5,450 nucleotides of DNA from Hyphomicrobiales bacterium (GTDB lineage Bacteria > Pseudomonadota > Alphaproteobacteria > Rhizobiales > Xanthobacteraceae): NCBI GenBank assembly GCA_016210825.1, contig JACQTM010000348.1:1-5450 (forward strand). The letters run 5' to 3'. The notes beneath the pieces are model-generated. The model ran no database searches. It was not told the DNA's origin and saw only the letters and a list, made by a program, of their open reading frames with translations. Both the position numbers and the translations under genes were made by a program. This document shows, piece after piece, positions 5,416-5,450 of the stretch. Numbering within the stretch: position 1 is the stretch's first letter; every line of letters starts with the position of its first letter.

Positions 5416-5450
5416 TCATCATCCGCGAAAGCGGATGATCAGTAATCACC
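5416..5450. repeat. REP-like extragenic palindrome, cut by the window edge
   Basis: ATCATCCGC (5418-5426) and GCGGATGAT (5431-5439) form a perfect 9-bp stem closed by GAAA, a GNRA-type tetraloop. The flank CAGTAATCACC follows. From memory, the stem and a 'GATGATC-CAGTA' flank resemble a short palindrome scattered between genes in Bradyrhizobium and related genomes. No T-tract follows the stem, so it is less likely to be a second terminator. Whether the unit ends here or continues past 5450 cannot be seen. Confidence 0.6.

Noticed and set aside
4325..5449. Long minus-strand open frame of 374 codons covering the outer-membrane protein gene
   Set aside because: It is antisense to a clearly recognisable barrel protein, its product is low-complexity (rich in Ala, Gly, Arg and Glu) with no known domain, and it runs through the terminator and the repeat. 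It is a by-product of high GC content.

Overview
The window is GC-rich, densely coded DNA from an alphaproteobacterium, most likely a member of the Rhizobiales (Hyphomicrobiales) near Bradyrhizobium and its relatives. This placement is an inference. It rests on an Omp25/Omp31-type outer-membrane protein, a perfect CtrA-type TTAA-N7-TTAA box, a rhizobial-looking palindromic repeat at the right edge, and a TPP riboswitch placed directly on a start codon. No rRNA, tRNA, CRISPR array or insertion sequence was seen.

Layout. Positions 1-620 hold the 3' part of a DMT-superfamily (EamA) transporter gene on the plus strand. It converges, with a 5-base gap, on a small minus-strand gene (626-868) for a stand-alone Lrp/AsnC ligand-binding (RAM) domain. 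After a roughly 100-base divergent spacer comes a TPP riboswitch (969-1064). It heads a tightly packed plus-strand operon of thiM (1063-1845), thiE (1845-2507) and thiD (2504-3304), with overlapping stop and start codons. A Tat-exported TRAP-transporter solute-binding protein gene of the 2-oxoacid (TakP-like) type (3324-4403) follows thiD by only 19 bases and looks co-transcribed. A 223-base spacer with a CtrA-like palindrome leads to an outer-membrane beta-barrel protein gene (4628-5347). That gene is closed by a strong intrinsic terminator, and a REP-like hairpin lies at the window's end.

How the genes work together. ThiM phosphorylates the thiazole alcohol and ThiD phosphorylates the pyrimidine moiety. 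ThiE joins the two products into thiamine phosphate. The cassette is therefore the salvage and assembly end of thiamine biosynthesis; no de novo thiazole or pyrimidine synthesis gene (thiC, thiG, thiS, thiO) is in view. The riboswitch should shut the cassette down when TPP is plentiful. Its P4 helix includes part of the thiM Shine-Dalgarno and its P1 helix includes the first two bases of the thiM start codon, so the aptamer itself can act as the switch. The most open question is why a TRAP binding protein without visible membrane subunits sits at the end of this operon.
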